NCBI GenBank assembly: GCA_024278415.1
Contig: JAJRTI010000416.1
Span: 1-6,040, forward strand
DNA: 6,040 nt
Direction: 5' to 3'
Source: Planctomycetota bacterium
Lineage (GTDB): Bacteria; Planctomycetota; Brocadiia; JAJRTI01
Shown: piece after piece, positions 5,279 to 6,040 of the stretch
Numbering within the stretch: the stretch's first letter is position 1
How the letters are laid out: each line of letters opens with the position of its first letter
Made by a program: the position numbers and the translations under genes
Notes under the pieces: generated by a model
What the model was told of the DNA's origin: nothing
What the model saw: the letters and a program-made list of their open reading frames with translations, nothing else
The model's database searches: none

Positions 5279-6040
5279 CTACGGCCTTGCGCTGTCCAGC
5301 GCGTTGCCGAAACCGGGCTTGCTCGGGGAGGCGGCGTCACAATAGGGCCCTTCGAAGCGCCCGTCCAGCGCCGCGTCGCCGGCCGCGTTCGCGAAGCCGG
5401 CCTTGCTCACCTTGTCGAAGTTGTAAAGCGCGATCGTCGCGGCGCCTTGGCCCGAATAGGGCGCTGCTGGTGGAGCCGCGAACGTGAACGCGGCCGCGCT
5501 CAGGCGCACGTCGTCGAGCATGCCATTGAAACAACGCGCTCCGCGGCCGGAACCATACTCCGCGAGCCGCAAGGGCACCGGCACGCGGCGGATGCTTGCC
5601 GGCGCGGCGCGGGTCGCCGGGTCGAGTTTGCCGTTGATGTAGATCTTCATCTTCCCGCCCGCGCCCTCCGACACGCACGCGATGTGCGTCCATTTCTTGG
5701 CCGGCACTTTGCCATCGGACTTCAGCGTCCAATCGCGTTCGCCGTCGTTGAGCCGCAACACCACGTGGCCCCCTTCAACGAGCATGACCTCCCACCCGCG
5801 GCCGGCGTTGTCCTTGAGCGTGTGGTCGTACTTCGACAGCAGCCTCGGCGCGGACGTCTGTTTGCGCACGTACGCCCACATCTCGACCGTCAGCTTCGCG
5901 TCTGCGAACGCGAGCTTGTCGTGGGCCGGCACGTACGCGCTCGGCCTGAAGCAGCGCCCGCTCATGCCGCTGTAATTGAAGCCGGTCACGCCGGGGAAAT
6001 CGAGCGCCTCCTGGCCAAGAGGCCACACGAACAGCATCGC
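5279..6040 (-). CDS. LamG-domain (concanavalin-like) protein, 5'-partial
   Basis: This is the C-terminal part of a LamG/laminin-G-3 type protein, a jelly-roll fold usually found in secreted or surface proteins that bind glycans or act in polysaccharide use. The frame is open to the window edge; an ATG lies at 6037-6035 but is probably internal, since no signal peptide follows it. Numbering from that Met, residues 38-187 match the LamG pattern: LTVEMWAYV (49-57), LLSKYD (66-71), a glycine-rich turn, WTHIACV (116-122) followed by KIYINGKLD (131-139), and the closing strand FNGMLDDVRLS (170-180). Residues 200-252, starting TIALYNFD, look like the start of a second jelly-roll strand or a short C-terminal extension. 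The gene converges on the hydrolase, and its TAG stop lies inside the right terminal inverted repeat of the adjoining block. Ligand and any partner catalytic domain are unknown. Confidence 0.78.
   Translation of the reverse strand, partial: AMLFVWPLGQEALDFPGVTGFNYSGMSGRCFRPSAYVPAHDKLAFADAKLTVEMWAYVRKQTSAPRLLSKYDHTLKDNAGRGWEVMLVEGGHVVLRLNDGERDWTLKSDGKVPAKKWTHIACVSEGAGGKMKIYINGKLDPATRAAPASIRRVPVPLRLAEYGSGRGARCFNGMLDDVRLSAAAFTFAAPPAAPYSGQGAATIALYNFDKVSKAGFANAAGDAALDGRFEGPYCDAASPSKPGFGNALDSARP

Larger units (their letters stand above)
4742..5281. mobile_element. MITE-like block with 23-bp terminal inverted repeats
   Basis: The left end (4742-4764, reading TAGTGTCGCGTCCCGC and onward) and the reverse complement of the right end (5259-5281) agree at 21 of 23 bases; both differences are T/C changes. 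The ends begin with TA, which could be a TA target duplication. The right end contains the stop codon (TAG, 5281-5279) of the minus-strand LamG gene. The 540-bp interior has no credible coding sequence and carries two three-hairpin modules. It may be a non-autonomous element, but no transposase is present here and the class is an inference. Confidence 0.55.

Noticed and set aside
4708..5487. A 259-residue plus-strand open frame and nested frames over the hairpin block
   Set aside because: The translation simply reads inverted repeats and runs into the antisense of the LamG gene. No domain or ribosome site is present.

Overview
The window is GC-rich bacterial DNA with a strong preference for G or C at third codon positions. 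It looks like part of an uncultivated-type, PVC-like genome (Planctomycetota, Lentisphaerota, Hydrogenedentota or similar). That guess rests on three things: hairpin-dense spacers, a LamG protein beside a sugar-isomerase-type TIM barrel, and a secreted CxxCxGxG protein. No rRNA or other phylogenetic marker is present, so the assignment is weak.

Layout: (1) 1-1108, plus strand: the tail of an unrecognised helical protein overlaps by 29 nt an exported protein with DnaJ-type zinc knuckles. (2) 1109-1533: a spacer between convergent genes, bounded by an inverted repeat and full of hairpins. (3) 1534-2298, minus strand: a hydroxypyruvate-isomerase-family TIM barrel. (4) 2299-2796: a divergent spacer with two strong hairpins. 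(5) 2797-4682, plus strand: an EamA/DMT permease followed after 38 nt by a UlaG-like metallo-beta-lactamase-fold hydrolase, probably one operon. Runs of a CATCAAC heptamer flank the permease gene. (6) 4683-5278: a second convergent spacer, holding another heptamer run and then a MITE-like block with 23-bp terminal inverted repeats. Inside the block a three-hairpin module occurs twice. (7) 5279-6040, minus strand: the C-terminal part of a LamG (concanavalin-like) protein, cut by the window edge.

The identifiable genes fit small-molecule carbohydrate metabolism: an aldose/ketose-type isomerase, a permease, a possible lactonase and a glycan-binding-type domain. They do not form a single obvious pathway. 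The most unusual content is in the non-coding DNA. Both convergent spacers carry hairpins of the same families in the same order, with compensatory stem changes, and both are bounded by inverted repeats ending at or within a few bases of the facing gene's stop codon.
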